6,633 bases of DNA from Chloroflexota bacterium (lineage in GTDB: Bacteria; Chloroflexota; Dehalococcoidia; SM23-28-2; RBG-16-64-32): NCBI GenBank assembly GCA_022564695.1, contig JADFKX010000111.1, forward strand, positions 1 through 6,633, written 5' to 3'. The first letter of the stretch is position 1. Every line of letters starts with the position of its first letter. Positions 6,536-6,633 of this stretch are shown piece by piece. The translations under genes were made by a program, and so were the position numbers. The notes under the pieces were generated by a model that saw nothing but the letters and a program-made list of their open reading frames with translations, was not told the DNA's origin and searched no databases.

Positions 6536-6633
6536 TCAACGAACCATTGCAGGGTAAACGAGCCCTTCCCTATATACGTTCCCCTCAATCGCCATTATCG
6601 CCGAAAGCAGGCCGTTCGCCAAGTTACGAACAT
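6536..6633 (-). CDS. C-terminal end of an unrecognised gene, cut by the window edge
   Basis: On the - strand one frame is open from the right edge to TGA at 6538-6536, encoding 31 complete codons that end in YREGLVYPAMVR. The preceding residues (LANGLLSAIMAIEG) look like an amphipathic helix of a real globular protein; the other two frames hit stops early. The end lies 18 bases before the ATG of the amine dehydrogenase, and that gap holds its GGAG ribosome site, which is typical operon spacing. A 31-codon open frame can occur by chance in GC-rich DNA and third positions are only moderately GC-rich, so this is a probable gene end, not a certain one. I do not recognise the family. Confidence 0.5.
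   Translation of the reverse strand, partial: VRNLANGLLSAIMAIEGNVYREGLVYPAMVR

Noticed and set aside
6527..6536. Short inverted repeat ACTC-CA-GAGT near the ribosome site of the amine dehydrogenase.
   Set aside because: Only four base pairs with a two-base loop; cannot form a meaningful hairpin and is expected by chance.
6594..6622. Promoter-like TTGGCG-N17-GATAAT on the - strand upstream of the amine dehydrogenase.
   Set aside because: Good spacing and a 5/6 -10 box, but it lies wholly inside the probable coding end at 6536-6633 and about 80 bases from the start codon. If that gene end proves false, this becomes the best promoter for the amine dehydrogenase pair.

Overview
The window is GC-rich (by eye well over 60%), densely packed bacterial DNA. 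A lipoprotein with a Pro/Thr-rich linker after the lipobox, frequent GTG starts and this mix of families would fit a Chloroflexota-like bacterium (for example an uncultured Dehalococcoidia-type lineage). That assignment is inference from style, not from a marker gene.

Layout. At the left, on the + strand, is one gene for a secreted, lipid-anchored CapA-type metallophosphatase-fold protein (32-1159). Everything else reads leftward on the - strand. In transcription order: the C-terminal end of an unrecognised gene cut by the right edge (6633-6536); a 2,4-diaminopentanoate-dehydrogenase-like NAD(P)H-dependent amine dehydrogenase (6517-5447); a class III aminotransferase of the glutamate-1-semialdehyde aminomutase (GSAM) group (5450-4098); a 68-base gap holding a good -10 box and two inverted repeats; an MFS exporter-like transporter (4029-2812); a short-chain dehydrogenase/reductase (2812-1973); and a crotonase-fold enoyl-CoA hydratase/isomerase homologue (1952-1146). 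The crotonase stop codon overlaps the end of the capA-like gene tail to tail by 14 bases.

How the genes may work together. The first complete pair is translationally coupled (GTGA overlap), as is the transporter/SDR pair (TAGTG overlap), and the crotonase follows the SDR after 20 bases. So there are probably two transcription units, or one operon with an internal promoter at about 4044-4072. The enzymes (amine dehydrogenase, PLP aminotransferase/aminomutase, SDR, crotonase) plus a transporter look like a route that handles a small amino or amino-keto acid and feeds a CoA-thioester step. The substrate cannot be read from the sequence. The ornithine-pathway partners normally found near the dehydrogenase (OraS/OraE, OrtA/OrtB) are absent from the window.

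No RNA gene, CRISPR array, insertion sequence, integrase or defence system was found. The most interesting points are the amine dehydrogenase/GSAM-like pair, the loss of both classical catalytic glutamates in the crotonase, and the compact control region ahead of the transporter gene.
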